Shown piece by piece: positions 47,069-58,332 of a stretch of 64,000 bases of DNA. Position numbers and translations under genes: made by a program. Source of the DNA: Mastigamoeba balamuthi (Eukaryota > Evosea > Mastigamoebida > Mastigamoebidae); contig CACRSC010000012.1 in the NCBI GenBank assembly GCA_902651635.1, positions 100,060 to 164,059 of the forward strand, written 5' to 3'. The first letter of the stretch is position 1; every line of letters starts with the position of its first letter. Below the pieces are notes generated by a model. The model saw only the letters and a program-made list of their open reading frames with translations, had not been told where the DNA came from and did not search any database.

Positions 47069-50000
47069 CTCTGCTTGCCTTTTTACCTATGAGCAATTAT
47101 ATCGCGCGCGATTAAATGGAGGAGTGGAGGAGCATAGGACTAATTCCAAAACAAATCATATTCTATTTTGCAAACATTTGTAATACAATTTGCTATTGTT
47201 GTTTAATGTACTTTCACTAATTTATGCTTCATTTTCACATGATAGGTACTACCTCCTCTCTGTTTATGTTTTTATCGCGCGCGATAAAAAAGCTTCTACT
47301 GTTGATGTAACCAATGACGTCACGTTTTACGTCATTGATATATCTCAGGAGTGGGATATTTAGCCACTTTATAAAAAAAGGCAGGGATCGAACACTTACC
47401 TCCCGGCGATTGTGCTGACTGACTTCGCGGTGCTTGGTGAGCTCCTTCTTCTATCTGTTTTGTTATAAAATGAATCTTTTTAGCTTGATTTGTTTTTTCC
47501 GGTAATATCTCTTAAAATCTATGACGTCATCACGTAGCGCTTCGTTTTATTGTGCGTGATAAATAACATGTTTAATGATTTTCCACCACTCCTTGGTATT
47601 AACTATATTATTTTCTTGATCATTTCTTATTTCCTTTAGTTTACTCTGTTCTTTCTCTATACTATCCTTCTATATACCCCTGCCCATATACTCTTCATGT
47701 TTTTATCGTGTGCGATAAAAACACATATTAACACTTTTTTACAGAGTGCCCTCTGCATGGCCAGTAACGGTACAACAATAAGCTATAGTTACATACTATA
47801 ACTCAATTATATTACTAGCTCTTTCCAATCCCCCTGATCCACTCTCTCTTCACAACCTTCCCTTGAGCTTCCCGCTGTTCCACCGCGCTATAACTGCTAC
47901 TGTGACTTCCATAGTTGCCTTCCAATCCCAGCTCCTCCCGATGCCGCCTTCCCTTGCTGTGCATAGCACAGAGTATGACCAAGCTGAACAACAGCTTGTC
48001 GAGCATCGCTCCTCTCTGACTGCCTCCGATTTCTTTGAGTGCTCCTCTTCCATCAACACCTCCGCCTTCATGGGTTCGCTCATTTTCATTTTTATCACAC
48101 GCGATAAAACTAATTCACATCCAGCTTCTCTTTGGTTTTGCTTAAAATCTGACAATGGCCAGGCAGCTCCAGTTGACCAAGGGCTTGAAGACCACGTCTC
48201 TATTGGCCCCACAGGTCGTCGAGGAGTTGAGCAACTACCTGAGTGCCAGAGAGGGTAGGAAGCTCGATGCCTCTGCTCTCATAGAAGAGCTTGTTGCGAT
48301 GTACTTCTGCAATTGCTGTTCGCTCTCTTGTCTTCTTGATTTGTCGCCCAGGGCAGTTGTCGACCTTCGGCACTACTGGCTCCCCATGAGCCAGAGAGAT
48401 ACAGCCACCTTCCTTCACCAACACGCTGAGCTCAAGTGTGAGGAACACGGAATCACGTTATACCCCACTGACGAGAAGTGTCACCTGTTTCTGTGTTGCA
48501 AGGCTTTTGTGTTGGCCACCAGTCTCGATCGCAAGACGGTGTTCCTACACTTTAACTCCGTACCGCAGTTTGCTTTATAGCATGCGATAAAACTAACTTT
48601 ATGCAAAAGCCCCATTGAGAGCATGTCTGTTGCCCTGAAATCGTCCATTGTCCGTGCCTACCTGTCCACCATTGTAGTTCCGATGGGAGAGTTCCTTCCT
48701 GATGCAGATCAGCCAAAGGGCCATACTACAGTGAACCTGCACCTCGGCTGGTCTCGCTGCAGCTTCTGGCTCGAACTGGTCTCCGATCTCCTGAGCAAGG
48801 GCCACGGCAACAGTGCCCTGCCCAGCCTGAAGCTGTTCTACTACATCTGGCTCACCGACTTCCCCTGGCTCAGGTGCGTCAAGCGCAAGGGGGAGCACAG
48901 GGTCTGTTCCATCTGCGCTGCGTACTGGGACCAGGTCTGCAATCACGCCCTCACTCCCGAGGAGCTGATGTCGCTACGCACGAGCCAGTCCCAGCACCGT
49001 TCTGACTTCACCCACGAGAGGACGTTTGTTGTCCAAGAGTGTAATGCGTGCAGGTCCGATGCCGCCAACAGGTGGTGCATCATCATCGATGGCATGACTG
49101 CTCCTAACCTTCCCTGCCTCCGCTGCAACTACAACAACTGGGGCAACTGTCCCAGGCCCGGGCTCCTCATAATGGGTGTGCTCGACTACACCTTCAACCA
49201 GGTCCGCTACCTCCTCTCCATGTCTGGCCTGTGGCCCAAGAACCAGGACCTCATCGGCACTACCCTGCTGCTTCACATCGTCGAGCACCTGCGATTAAAC
49301 CCCACCTACCAACCCAGAAGCCTCACCCTCATCCTCGACAACCCCGTCAACCAGAACAAGAACAACGTCATGTTGGGTATTCTCGGTATGCTTGTGCACT
49401 GCGGTTTCGTCGACGAGGTCTTCCTGTTCTTCCAGCAGCCTGGCCATACTCACAATGACCTCGACCAGTGCTTCAGCAGCCCCTCCAACTACTTCAAGGC
49501 AAACAACGTGATGTCCCTCCCAGAGGTCCCCGAGGTCTTCACTTCCTCTTGGGCCAACAGAGAGTTCTTGAGAAGCTTCAGGGTTCAGGTCTCTGACCTC
49601 AAGCGTTGCTACATGCTCGCCAACTACTTCGAGTCCTGTCTTATCAACTACTCGTCTCTCGCCGACCTATTCGGCTTCCACGTGTACGAGGTCACCACTG
49701 ACAACAAAGTCACTTTCCCTGTTTACACCTACCGCCATCGCAACTGGAACACACCGTGGTCCCAGACTGCCCGTCCTATATTCTCTTCATTCCCTCCGGG
49801 CCTCGCTGTTCTGCGCCATGCTCCAGAGTGGAGCTGGTTTGTCGAGAAGGATATTCGCTCCTTCCTCACAATAGGCCAGCCCCAGTTCTCTGCTCCCGCT
49901 GCAGAGTGGTGGCACAATCTCCTCGACCACCCCGATATTCGCATCGCGACTTTCGTCGACCCCACGGTGCCTTTATGTTTTACTTTTGTTTGTTTTATCG

Positions 50001-50898
50001 CATGCGATTATTTGTTCTTTGTGCACTCTTCCCCCTGCTTTCTTTTTCTTCTTCACTCTTTTATCGCATGCGATAAAATTTGATTTGTTGTTTTCTCTCA
50101 TACTTTGTTTCTCTTTCTCTTTCTATGACTCATGTTAATAATTCACAGAATGTGCAGGGCGACCTCATCTTCGACACTAGCTTCCTGCGTTCTGTGCCTG
50201 CCTCCATCCCTCCTACGAATCCTGTCTTCCGTCTGTCCTGTCCCGTCGGCGTCCGCTCCCGCAAGTCCTCTTTCCAGCTCGTCTCTTCTAACCCCGGAGA
50301 TGTTCTACTTCTCCATGGTTGTCAGCTGGCAGTGTTCTACGCCGGCATCGAGCAGCATCCAGCCTTCTGTGTGGTTCAGCGCATTCACCGTGATCGCTCG
50401 AACCAGCAGCAGATAGATCCCCAGGACATGATGGCTGCTTACGCCAACACCATCTGGGATGTTCGGAATCTCAGCGAGTTCAAAGTCATCAGCCGCTCCT
50501 TCATCATCATGAGCTTCCCGGCTGCGGGTCATTCCCCCCTAACACGTCAGGGCCGTCTTAATGCTCTAGTGCGCCGCAAGCTCCCATTCTACTCCATGTC
50601 TATTCTTTCTACTGCTGTTGAATTTATTCGCCCTTCACAGTTCGAAACATGGCTCACACTTCACACACAGGTATTACAATAAAATATATTACTGGTTTTT
50701 CACCTCTCTTCGCCCCCGTGCATTGTTCAAGCTTCTTTCACTTAGGCTTTTTTGTTTTTATTTTTTTATTTTGGTCTGTTTGCTTTTTCCATTACTTCAT
50801 TTTATTTCTGCATTGCTCTTCGTTGCTCTACCTTATTCATTCCCTTCTTTTTTTCCGCTCTTTCTACATTATAAACCTTTTTGTATCGCATGCGATTA
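44211..50898. repeat. Dispersed palindrome family, consensus TTTTATCGCATGCGATAAAA
   Basis: Thirteen copies by eye: 44211-44228 (degenerate), 44285-44303, 45557-45576, 46180-46199, 47095-47117, 47269-47290 (22-bp perfect), 47545-47564, 47700-47721, 48090-48109, 48573-48592, 49993-50012, 50059-50078 (perfect) and 50883-50898. The centre alternates between CATG, CGCG, CACA and GTGT while the arms TTTATC/GATAAA persist, so the symmetry is conserved more than the centre. Seven lie in introns, five between the genes and one near the right terminal repeat. Confidence 0.9.
48155..50682 (+). CDS. DUF7869-like DDE/D transposase candidate
   Basis: Exons 48155-48559, 48620-49966 and 50149-50682, 761 residues. 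An RNase H-like triad is visible: D292 in CIIIDGMTAP, D375 in LILDNPVNQNKNN, and D415/D417 in GHTHNDLDQCF. The DN..NQNKN....L...V..G......F...GHTH.D.D..F signature is that of DUF7869 proteins common in protist, oomycete and invertebrate genomes. A Cys-rich segment (CSICAAYWDQVC, CNACRSDAANRWC, CLRCNYNNWGNC) precedes and surrounds D292 and may bind zinc. The N-terminal exon is helical; the C-terminal exon is beta-rich. Transposase identity is inferred from the triad plus the terminal repeats. Both introns contain the element's palindrome, and the first has CTAAC right after it. Confidence 0.75.
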
Positions 50899-50933
50899 TT
50901 TCACATTTTCTCTTCGTTTTTTTCAATTTTTTT

Positions 50934-51111
50934 TCGTGTTTTTGGCTTTTCATTTTCCATTTTTGGGTTTCAATTTTTTTTTCAGAGGGCCTGAGCGTCA
51001 CAGGCCTGTGTTTTCGTGTTTTAAATGCGACTTTTTGTCTTTTTTTTTCCATTTTACGGGTTGTCCGTGGGAAACTCTTGAGACAAAAGGAAATTCATTA
51101 TAGCTGCCGTT
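50934..51111 (-). repeat. Right terminal inverted repeat of the transposon
   Basis: Inverted copy of 42747-42924. The 318-nt gap prevents measuring how far the repeat continues inward; the sequence before 50934 may be part of it. Confidence 0.95.
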
Positions 51112-52492
51112 TCGTGTGCAAGGAATCTTAATAACTGTGCTCTGCGGTGGGGTGGTCGTGCGAAGCGCAGCGGGGCACCGAGGCGCCTGTGGACCCTCCT
51201 CCAACCCCGAGGGTGCTGGAAATTCAATCAATTGTAGAACCCCTCAGTCCCCTTCAGGGGCTTGTCCGACACCCGGGGCGGCTGAACAACGCGAACGGGC
51301 ATGTTGTTGAGCGCCACACCGGTGTCGCCGAGGAGCCCGACACCAAGCGGAGGTGCCTGTGCCCAAAGGGCTCGGAGCCCAAGGCGCCGCAGCCGAGAGC
51401 AAGTCCGTGACGACTGCCATAGGGCCCGCCAGTGCCACAAGCGAAGCAGGGCGGGGGCCAGGTTTTGCTGAGATTCGGTGCGGCTCGGTTTTCTGGTCGG
51501 AAATTGTCCGCCGGAGATCGCAATCCCCCATCTGTCCGCCGATGCTATCTGTGCTGCCCCGAGCCTCCTCTGCCTCCGTTACTATCTCCATGTCTTCGAA
51601 CTGTGCTCCTCCCCACCTGCGGTGCCTGGGTGGGAATGGTATCTGACCCATAAAGGCCCTCGCGTGTCCATATTTGCCACCCGGTTGTACCCGAGATACG
51701 GGCAATATCCGCTGGGTCGCAGTCTCGGAGACGCGGCCCGGGGGCTAGAGACCACGGCCTCCTGACACAAGTGTGGTTGGGTGTGGCGCCCGGCATCTCC
51801 ATCACCAGGACAGCCCTCTGCTGACAGGATCACAGGGTGGCTGGGAGTGTGAGACCCAAGCCACAGGGCCATTGACCGATGCCCTCGATCAACTCCCGGT
51901 CGGGGTGCCGTCCGCATGCACGGCATCCCCTGGCACAGCTCCGCCCCACAAGGCATCCAGGACTTGGAGGGGAGCGCAGAACCAAAGACCAGAAACCAAA
52001 TGCAAAGCAGAGCGGGCTCTCCGGTGCCCTTACACCCAAACCGGAGAGGGCTTCCCCCAGTGCCCTGCACCCAAACTGGAGAGGGCAGCCCAGGGCCCTT
52101 GCAAACAAAGCTGGAGAGGTCCCAGTACCCTTGCCCCAAACTGGATGAAGGGCGTCCCAGTGCCCTTGAACGCAAACTGGGACCTGGGGTGGCTCCCCGT
52201 GTGCGCTGGAGCACACTACGCAGCCTTTTTTTATTTAATAAAGCAGAAGAAGACAACTGCTCCATCACAATCGAACTCGTACTATGGCGCGGATCTTTTC
52301 CAATTACATCGCCTGGGGAAGCAGAAAGATGTCGGCAAGCAACCCATCATCAAGCAGAGCGCCCTTGCGGCTGACTTAAGATAAGATACTTGGGAGTTCG
52401 TGTTTCAGGTTTTTTGAACACGATTCGAGTGCTGTGTGGTGACTGTGTCTTTTCAGCGTCTTGTTTGTTTGTTTGCTCTGTTGTAGTCAGCC
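51112..52492. other. Non-coding flank right of the transposon
   Basis: About 1.4 kb with short open frames only. It contains the minisatellite at 52021-52182, then AT-richer sequence before the secreted-protein gene. I see no convincing gene. Confidence 0.5.
52021..52182. repeat. Minisatellite, five degenerate 27-35-bp units
   Basis: Units start near 52021, 52056, 52089, 52121 and 52156, each of the form CC[AG]GTGCCCTTGCACCCAAAC followed by TGGAGAGGG. They differ by point changes and small indels; the last is partial. Confidence 0.75.
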
Positions 52493-53637
52493 ATGCGCAC
52501 TGTGTTTGCGGTTGCGGTGGTCGTCCTGCTGACCGTATCGGCCGCAAGCAACAGCCCCGCAGCCCCCGACGCCAAAGCGAGCCTTGACGACGTCTGCGCG
52601 AACGCGACTCTGGCCGAGTGCCTCGTCTCCGCCACCACCCGGACCTGCGCCCTCCGCGTCCTCTGGTCGGGTACGCCGTCCTGGATCTGCACGCGCTACC
52701 CGCAGACAGCGCCCCCAAGCGACGTCCGCTACGACATGGGCTTCGCCCACGTGCTGCTCCGCCTCAACGCCACCCGCATCAGCACGCGCGCCGCTGCCCT
52801 CGCGGCCCTCGGGCGGGTGGCCGAGCGCTGCCTGCCTCCTCCCAGCCTCTACGCCTACAGCGCCCCCAGCCTCCACCTCGACCTCAACAGCGACTTCAAC
52901 TACCTGCATCTCAGGCTCGCCGTGCACGCAGGCAGCAACATCACCAGCCTCGCCGACGCCCCCTCGGAGTATGCGGACAGCCTGGTGATCAGCGACGAGT
53001 TCCTCCGGTGCGCGCGGGGCGCGGCGGAGCCCTCGTTCGACATCTCCAGCGTGCAGGGCATCGCCAGCGGCCGCTGTGGCAACGGCGTCGTCGAGGACGA
53101 CGAGCAGTGCGACGGCACGCCCTACTGCGCCCCCGCGGCCTGCACCTGCGAGTGGGAACATCGCGCACCCACTCGGGCACCTGCTCTGCCAACACATACT
53201 GCACGCTCGTCACGGGCTTCCGCAGCCCCGGCGACGCCGCCGTCGACGCTCCCAAGTTCGCCGCGGCGTTTGCGCGCTGCTTCGACAGCGAGGAGGTTGT
53301 CGTGCGCGCCGAGCCCACGCGCGACCGCTGGGCCCCGCAGGTGCGTGTGGTGCTGGCCGGAGCGGACCCCGCGGGGCTGTACGAGGGCGCCAACGCACCG
53401 GCCTTCTTTTTCGGTCGGGACCTGCTGGGCGGGAACGTGTGCTTCGAGACGGGGGCGGCGTCGCTGGTCGTCGCGGGCAGGCAGCTCTCGGCACACCCGT
53501 GGCTTCCCTACGACAAGGCGCATCCGTGGGGCGACGACTCGCAGACAGAGGCCCCTGGGTCTGCTGCTGCGGTTCTCGCGCTGCTCGCCCTGCCCCTGGC
53601 CGCGCTCCGCCTCGCTCTCGGGACTGCAAGCAATTGA
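52493..53637 (+). CDS. Secreted, probably GPI-anchored Cys-containing protein (one-base frameshift)
   Basis: Met 52493 opens a classic signal peptide (MRTVFAVAVVVLLTVSAAS). The first frame runs to a Cys motif CGNGVVEDDEQCDGTPYC, which is DUF4215/Myxococcus-type repeat sequence, then loses homologous continuation at 53151-53156. The next frame continues THSGTCSANTYC...FETGA and ends in a hydrophobic C-terminus after a small-residue site (EAPGSAAAVLALLALPLAAL), as in GPI signals. There is no room for an intron. One missing G in the GGG run at 53153-53155 would join the frames. It is either a sequencing error or a young pseudogene. Predicted surface protein of unknown role. Confidence 0.7.
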
Positions 53638-54477
53638 ATTTGTGTTTGATCACCAGTGCACCGCGTGCTCAGATCCCAGCGGCGGCATTCTCTTCACACT
53701 CGGGATCGCCATCTCTTGCACCAGCGTGGTCACCCGATGCACTCCATGAGCTCCGGCAGCTGCGACACCTCCTCACAAGGAAAGCGAACATTCACTGACA
53801 CCAAGGTTTCAATCTGCATGGCGGATGGTCTTAACCCTACAGAATCACGAGTGACATGGCGGGGAAGAATCTTCGGTCTGCCGACGGTGCTTGGTGGTAG
53901 AGCTGGAACACTTCTCTCAGTATCCATTCCGACTTGCTGTCTCTTGTCTCCCGCGGCATCTGTGTCCATATGTCATCGCTTCCGTTCTGATCATTTCACG
54001 CCCTGTGAAAACGTACAGGCTTCCGCTATGGCAGGCCTCAATATTAACGCGTGCAGGTCGGCGCACGCTCGGCAGGTCGCCGCAGAGGCCTTGGACTACT
54101 CGTCAAACGACACGGATCGGCAAAGACATCAACACATGCACTCGAGGGAGGGCGAGCGGAGCATGCAAGTGCCCCCTCGATTTTTCCGATTAACGGTACT
54201 TCTGGGAAGAGAGGCAGAATTCCGCTGCGGGTACGGGCAGACAAAAAGTGCGGGTGCGGGTGCGGGCTGCTCTGCGGGCTGCGGGCTGCGGGCTGCGGGG
54301 AATAATGTACCTTTCTCAAAGGAGCGGCCAAAGAACTCTTGTGATACGTCATCTTGGCATTCGCCTTATCGGGTGTTTGCTACTCTGACAACGAAACTGC
54401 GTGCATACTCACATTGGGGCATCACGGCCTGCAGCGTGGGCAAGCACAGCTGCGTGCGGTTCAGTGGGAAAGAGGGC
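53638..54477. other. Intergenic with GCGGGCT-type low complexity
   Basis: About 0.8 kb between convergent genes. GTGCGGGTGCGGG and CTGCGGG tandem copies lie at about 54246-54300. No supported gene. Confidence 0.5.
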
Positions 54478-55709
54478 TTAGAAGCTCGTTTTGGGGCGCA
54501 CGAGAGCGCCGGTGCTCCGTTCTCGGTCAAGGCCGGCGGCCTCGAGGAAGTCCTCGATCCAGCCCCTGAACATGAACGTGTACACCTGCCTCGTGGCGTC
54601 GGGGCCCAGCGGGCACCCCAGTCGCCAGACGCAGCGCTGGAACTCGGCAATCGACGCGCGCAGCTCAGCCGGCAGCCCTCTGTGCGCCGCGGGCGTCCAC
54701 TCGCGCGCGACTCCCCTCGCCAGCTCGGCGCTCCCGCGCAGGGCTGCGACGCACTTGGGGTTCGACAGCGCCGTGGCGACGCTGGCGCCGCGCGACACGA
54801 GGACGGCGGCGACGTCGGCGCTTGCGCAAGCGGTGCTGTCGTCTGCGCCGACGAGCACGCCCTCGAGCGCCGTCTCGCGCTCCAGCGTCTGCAGCGGCGG
54901 CCTGCGGGAGCCGCCTGACACGTCACTGCAACGTCACAGGGGGGCACACCCGAAGGGGGAGCCCCGTACGCCTTGTGCTGGGGGTCGGCCCAGCGGTAGC
55001 CCGCGAACTCGCGCAGCGCGTCGACGCGGGCGCCCGCGTCGAGCAGGGCGACGACGACGGCGGCCTTGGCGTACTTGGCGGCGATGTGCAGCGCCGTCTC
55101 GCTGCTGTCGAAGCCCTCGTACGGCACCCGCGTGACGCAGCGGCCCTCTGCCGGCGCGCCTGCCCGCAGCAGCGCCCGCGCCATCTCGGCGTCGCCCCTC
55201 CTCGCCGCGAGGCACAGCGCGGGTATCGCCGCCGACATCCCGCGCGCCCGCGGGTTCGAGGCCCGCGGCGTGCACTCGGCGACCGCCCCCCCGGTCGCCG
55301 CGGCCGGCGCGCGCCTCAGCAGCGCGCAGAGCAGCCGCACGTCGCCCGAGGCCGCGGCGCAGTAGAGCGCGGGGGCCGCGACCTCTGTGAGCGAGGGCAC
55401 CACGCAGCTCAGCGCGCGGACGTCGCGCCACGGCCGGCGCGCCGCGGGGTCCGCGCCGAGCGAGAGCGCCATCTCGGCGGCCTCGAGGCGCAGGGCCGGC
55501 GCCGGGCACGCGAGGGCGGCGGCGAGGGCGGCGTCGGGGTCGGCGGCGCAGAGCGAGCGGGCGCCCTCGGCGTCGCGCGAGGCCAGCAGGCAGATGAACG
55601 CGCTGGCCGGCGGCAGCGCGGGAGACCGCGGAGGCGAGGGGGCGCGCTCGGGGTCCGGGGCCGCCGCCGGCGCAGGCGGAGGCGTGTAATACGCGCCCAG
55701 GTAGTCCAT
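54478..55709 (-). CDS. Ankyrin-repeat protein (398 aa)
   Basis: Two exons (54950-55709 and 54478-54914); the intron 54915-54949 is only 35 nt, phase 1. Ankyrin-type helix pairs are clear: APALYCAAASGDVRLLCALL, IPALCLAARRGDAEMARALL and ETALHIAAKYAKAAVVVALL with DAGARVDA. The C-terminal ~60 residues (LPAELRASIAEFQRCVWRL... then VYTFMFRGW) resemble a SOCS-box-like tail, but this is tentative. If so it would be a substrate adaptor; otherwise a generic interaction protein. No membrane segment. Confidence 0.8.
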
Positions 55710-55939
55710 CGCGCGATTCCTGCCGGGAGAGATTGCACAGGCGCCCCCGATTCGCCACATCCCTACGCCGAGCGGAGAAGATTCCGGTCGGACGAAGGCA
55801 GCCTGTTCGGACCCGGGGCGGCTGCGACGCTGCAGCGGAGGGCAAGGGGGGAGCCAATAAGCAGGCGAGCCCTGAGGAGCAACCCAGTTCCGACTCTCTC
55901 AGGACGGAAACAAGAAATAAACCAGTTGTTCCGATTAGG

Positions 55940-56371
55940 TCAACACTGGCCAACTGCTGTGCCGTCGTTGTACAGTACGGGAGCGGGGATGTGGCCGTCG
56001 GGCTCGTGAAGTGCGTTTTTGGGAGCTGGGGCTCCGGATGGCACAGCGGGCGTGAGCGGCCTCCACCCGGCCCTCCGGCCACGCCGAACGCACACGCAGC
56101 AGCAGACGCCCAGAGCTGCCACACAGAGGAGTGCAGCACCGCTCAGCCCCAGCCATATGAGCGCACAGTGCTCACACTCGCCGTCATCGTCGTCCTCGTC
56201 GTCGTCCGATTCGTGACCCGCAACCCCGCTCTGAGGTCCCACAGGAAAACCTGCGCTGCTCGCCGTGGGTCTGCCTCCAGGCCGCGGGGCAGGAGCGGAG
56301 AGCGCCGAAGACACAGCATCCCGTGCGAGGATGACCACGAGCAGCGTGCACACGAGCGCAGTCAAGTTCAT
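55940..56371 (-). CDS. Small type I membrane protein
   Basis: 143 residues from Met 56371. N-terminal signal peptide (MNLTALVCTLLVVILARDA), a short luminal stretch with an acidic run (DDDEDDDD) and a CEHC pair, one membrane segment (about residues 70-95, LIWLGLSGAALLCVAALGVC) ending in a Cys cluster, then an Arg/Pro-rich cytoplasmic tail. The membrane-proximal Cys residues may be palmitoylated. Family unknown. Its start is about 160 bp from the divergent SLC35F6-like gene. Confidence 0.6.
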   Translation of the reverse strand: MNLTALVCTLLVVILARDAVSSALSAPAPRPGGRPTASSAGFPVGPQSGVAGHESDDDEDDDDGECEHCALIWLGLSGAALLCVAALGVCCCVCVRRGRRAGWRPLTPAVPSGAPAPKNALHEPDGHIPAPVLYNDGTAVGQC

Positions 56372-56531
56372 TTTCCTGCGCAGATCTAACCGGCCCCTCG
56401 ATATTGCGCCCCACACACCCTGTTACGGCAATCCCGCCCCACCACGGTGGCGCACGCGGCCGCACCTCGCTCGTCACGTGACGGAAAATTTGAAAAGCGT
56501 CTCGGGGTCGCAGGCTCGCGGAGTGCCAACA

Positions 56532-57792
56532 ATGCGCTTCTTCCTCCTCGCCTATGTCGCAGCCATGCTCGGGGCGGGGATGGTCAGCACCGTGGCCCTG
56601 AAGGTCCAGAACGACAGCGTGTGCGCTCCCCCCCGCTCCATCTTAAATGCATCGCTCTCCGCGGAGCATCTCCTCACCCCAATGGACCCGTAGTGCACCT
56701 GGCGTGGGAGGCGTTCCGCACAAGTTCGCGCACGCCGGAATACAGACGTTCGTCATGTTCCTGGGCGAGGCTCTCGTGCTGGTCTACGGTTGCCTGTTGC
56801 CGAGCCTGTGGAGGCACTTCTCCGTGAACAACGGACCGCGCGGCAATCTCCCCACGAGACGCAGCCCAGCCCGCAATCCCGTCGTGATTCTACCAACAGT
56901 TTTCGACATTGCTGGAACATTCCTTGGAGCAGTGGGCTTGCTGCACTGCGAGGCATCAGTCTGGCAGATGCTCCGCGGTACATATCTGGTGTTCACGGGT
57001 CTCGTGTCGCTGGCGATGCGTGAGACTGTGCGTCCTCAGCAGTGGGTCGGGATTGTGCTCAGCATCTTCGGGGCCGCGGCTGTGGGCTCCGCCTCGTTCC
57101 TGAATGGCAACCGGCACTCATCGGGGACCGTACTCGAACGTGTTCTGTTCACCGGACTGGTCGTACTGTCGCAGTTACCCCGCGCCATCAAGGCTGTACT
57201 GGAGCAGAAGTGCATGGAGCCACCTCACTCGTTTACCGAGATGGAGCTCCTGGGGTTCGAAGGTGTATACGGGTCGGTAATCGTATTGGTACTGATGCCT
57301 GTCATATGGGTTATCCCCGGGTCTCAGCCCTCTGGGAGCCTTCCTTACAATTCGTGGGACAACACCATCGACGCCATTCTACAGATTGCTCACAGTGCCC
57401 CAATTCTCGTTGGTGCCCTTGTCTACTTCTGCTCTGTGCAGCTCTATGGGGTCGCTGCCCTGAAGATAACACACTATGTCAGTGCTGTCGATAGGGCGGT
57501 TGTTGATGCAGTTCGTACACTCTTTGTATGGATTGCTCAGCTTATCGTGTACTACACAATCGACCGAAACTTTGGCGAGAGCTGGACAAAGTGGTCATGG
57601 TTGCAGGTCGCAGGGTTCGCCACAATGTTATTTGCCGTCTTTATCTCCAACTCCACAATTAAGCTGCCATTCATCCACTACGATAACCAAAAGACTACAA
57701 TGCAGATGTCCAAATGTGACCATATTGACACCCAGGCATCACAGGCTCTCCTTCTTGACAACCTAGACAATTCTGAAGATGAGACTGCATGA
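56532..57792 (+). CDS. SLC35F6: SLC35F6-like drug/metabolite transporter-superfamily carrier
   Basis: Multispanning membrane carrier of the nucleotide-sugar/DMT fold. Exons 56532-56620 and 56694-57792, 395 residues (human 371). The donor after 56620 (GTGCGC) is the one that keeps frame. Family landmarks: MRFFLLAYVAAMLGAGMVST start, FVMFLGEAL, PTVFDIAGTFLGAVGL, SVWQMLRGTYLVFTGL, QQWVGIVLSI, AIKAVLEQK, ELLGFEGVYG and DAVRTLFVWIAQL. About ten hydrophobic segments are visible. Human SLC35F6 is reported in lysosomes and mitochondria; location here is unknown. Confidence 0.88.
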
Positions 57793-58332
57793 ACATAACG
57801 ATTGAATAAAAATGAAATGACCATCCAGGATTTTCACAAATTTGTGATGACTGCCAACTGAACTGCCTGCACCGTCTAGAGTCTGTGGAAAAACGAATCT
57901 ACCGTCTGCCAAAAATGACGGGAGCTATCGAACGTCTGACCAAACCCTGCGGGGCTATCTACCGTCTGACCACTTCGAAAAACCCAAGGAATTCGGCACG
58001 CGCAGAGCCCAACACCCAAGAATCGGAGAACACCGCCATGGACTTCGTCGAGCAGCCCTCCAACGGCCGACGCACTACCGGAAAACGGCGGGGCCCCAGA
58101 GCAGCTCACGCAAATGACTCCAGAGGGGCTCCTGATGACCTACTCGGCAGCTCCTTCCCAGGACATGTGCATTCCAGCAGATCAGCTTCCTGCGCCAGGC
58201 ACTGGCTTGCATCTCTGATCACTGGAGAAAATGAACCTCTCGCAGACTCAGACTCACAGCAACATCATTCCGGATTCACCAAGAACCGTTTGCAATATCT
58301 TTCAATTTAATCAATTGATTTAATACTTTTAG
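57793..58332. other. Transition from host DNA to AT-rich mobile-element DNA
   Basis: Downstream flank of the carrier gene. A plus-strand open frame (58038-58310) may include a 5' exon of the piggyBac-like gene, but no frame continues convincingly. Composition shifts at about 58.3 kb. Confidence 0.45.

Larger units (their letters stand above)
42747..51111. mobile_element. 8.4-kb DNA transposon with long terminal inverted repeats and two divergent genes
   Basis: The ends are inverted copies of the same about 178-bp sequence, beginning AACGGCAGCTATAATG at 42747 and ending at 51111 on the other strand. CGT abuts both ends, a possible 3-bp target duplication. Inside are a plus-strand DDE/D transposase candidate (48155-50682) and a minus-strand 13-exon gene (43243-47068) diverging from a 1.1-kb central region. 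The element is AT-richer than host DNA. Both genes have intact frames after splicing, which suggests a recently active copy. A 318-nt N gap lies just inside the left repeat. Confidence 0.88.

Noticed and set aside
44211-50898. The regularly recurring palindromes as a CRISPR-like array
   Set aside because: Spacing is irregular (about 60 to over 1000 bp), the host is eukaryotic and the copies sit in introns and intergenic DNA of a transposon.
54822-56009. 395-codon plus-strand frame opposite the ankyrin gene
   Set aside because: Arg/Gly/Ala-rich shadow of the ankyrin coding strand.
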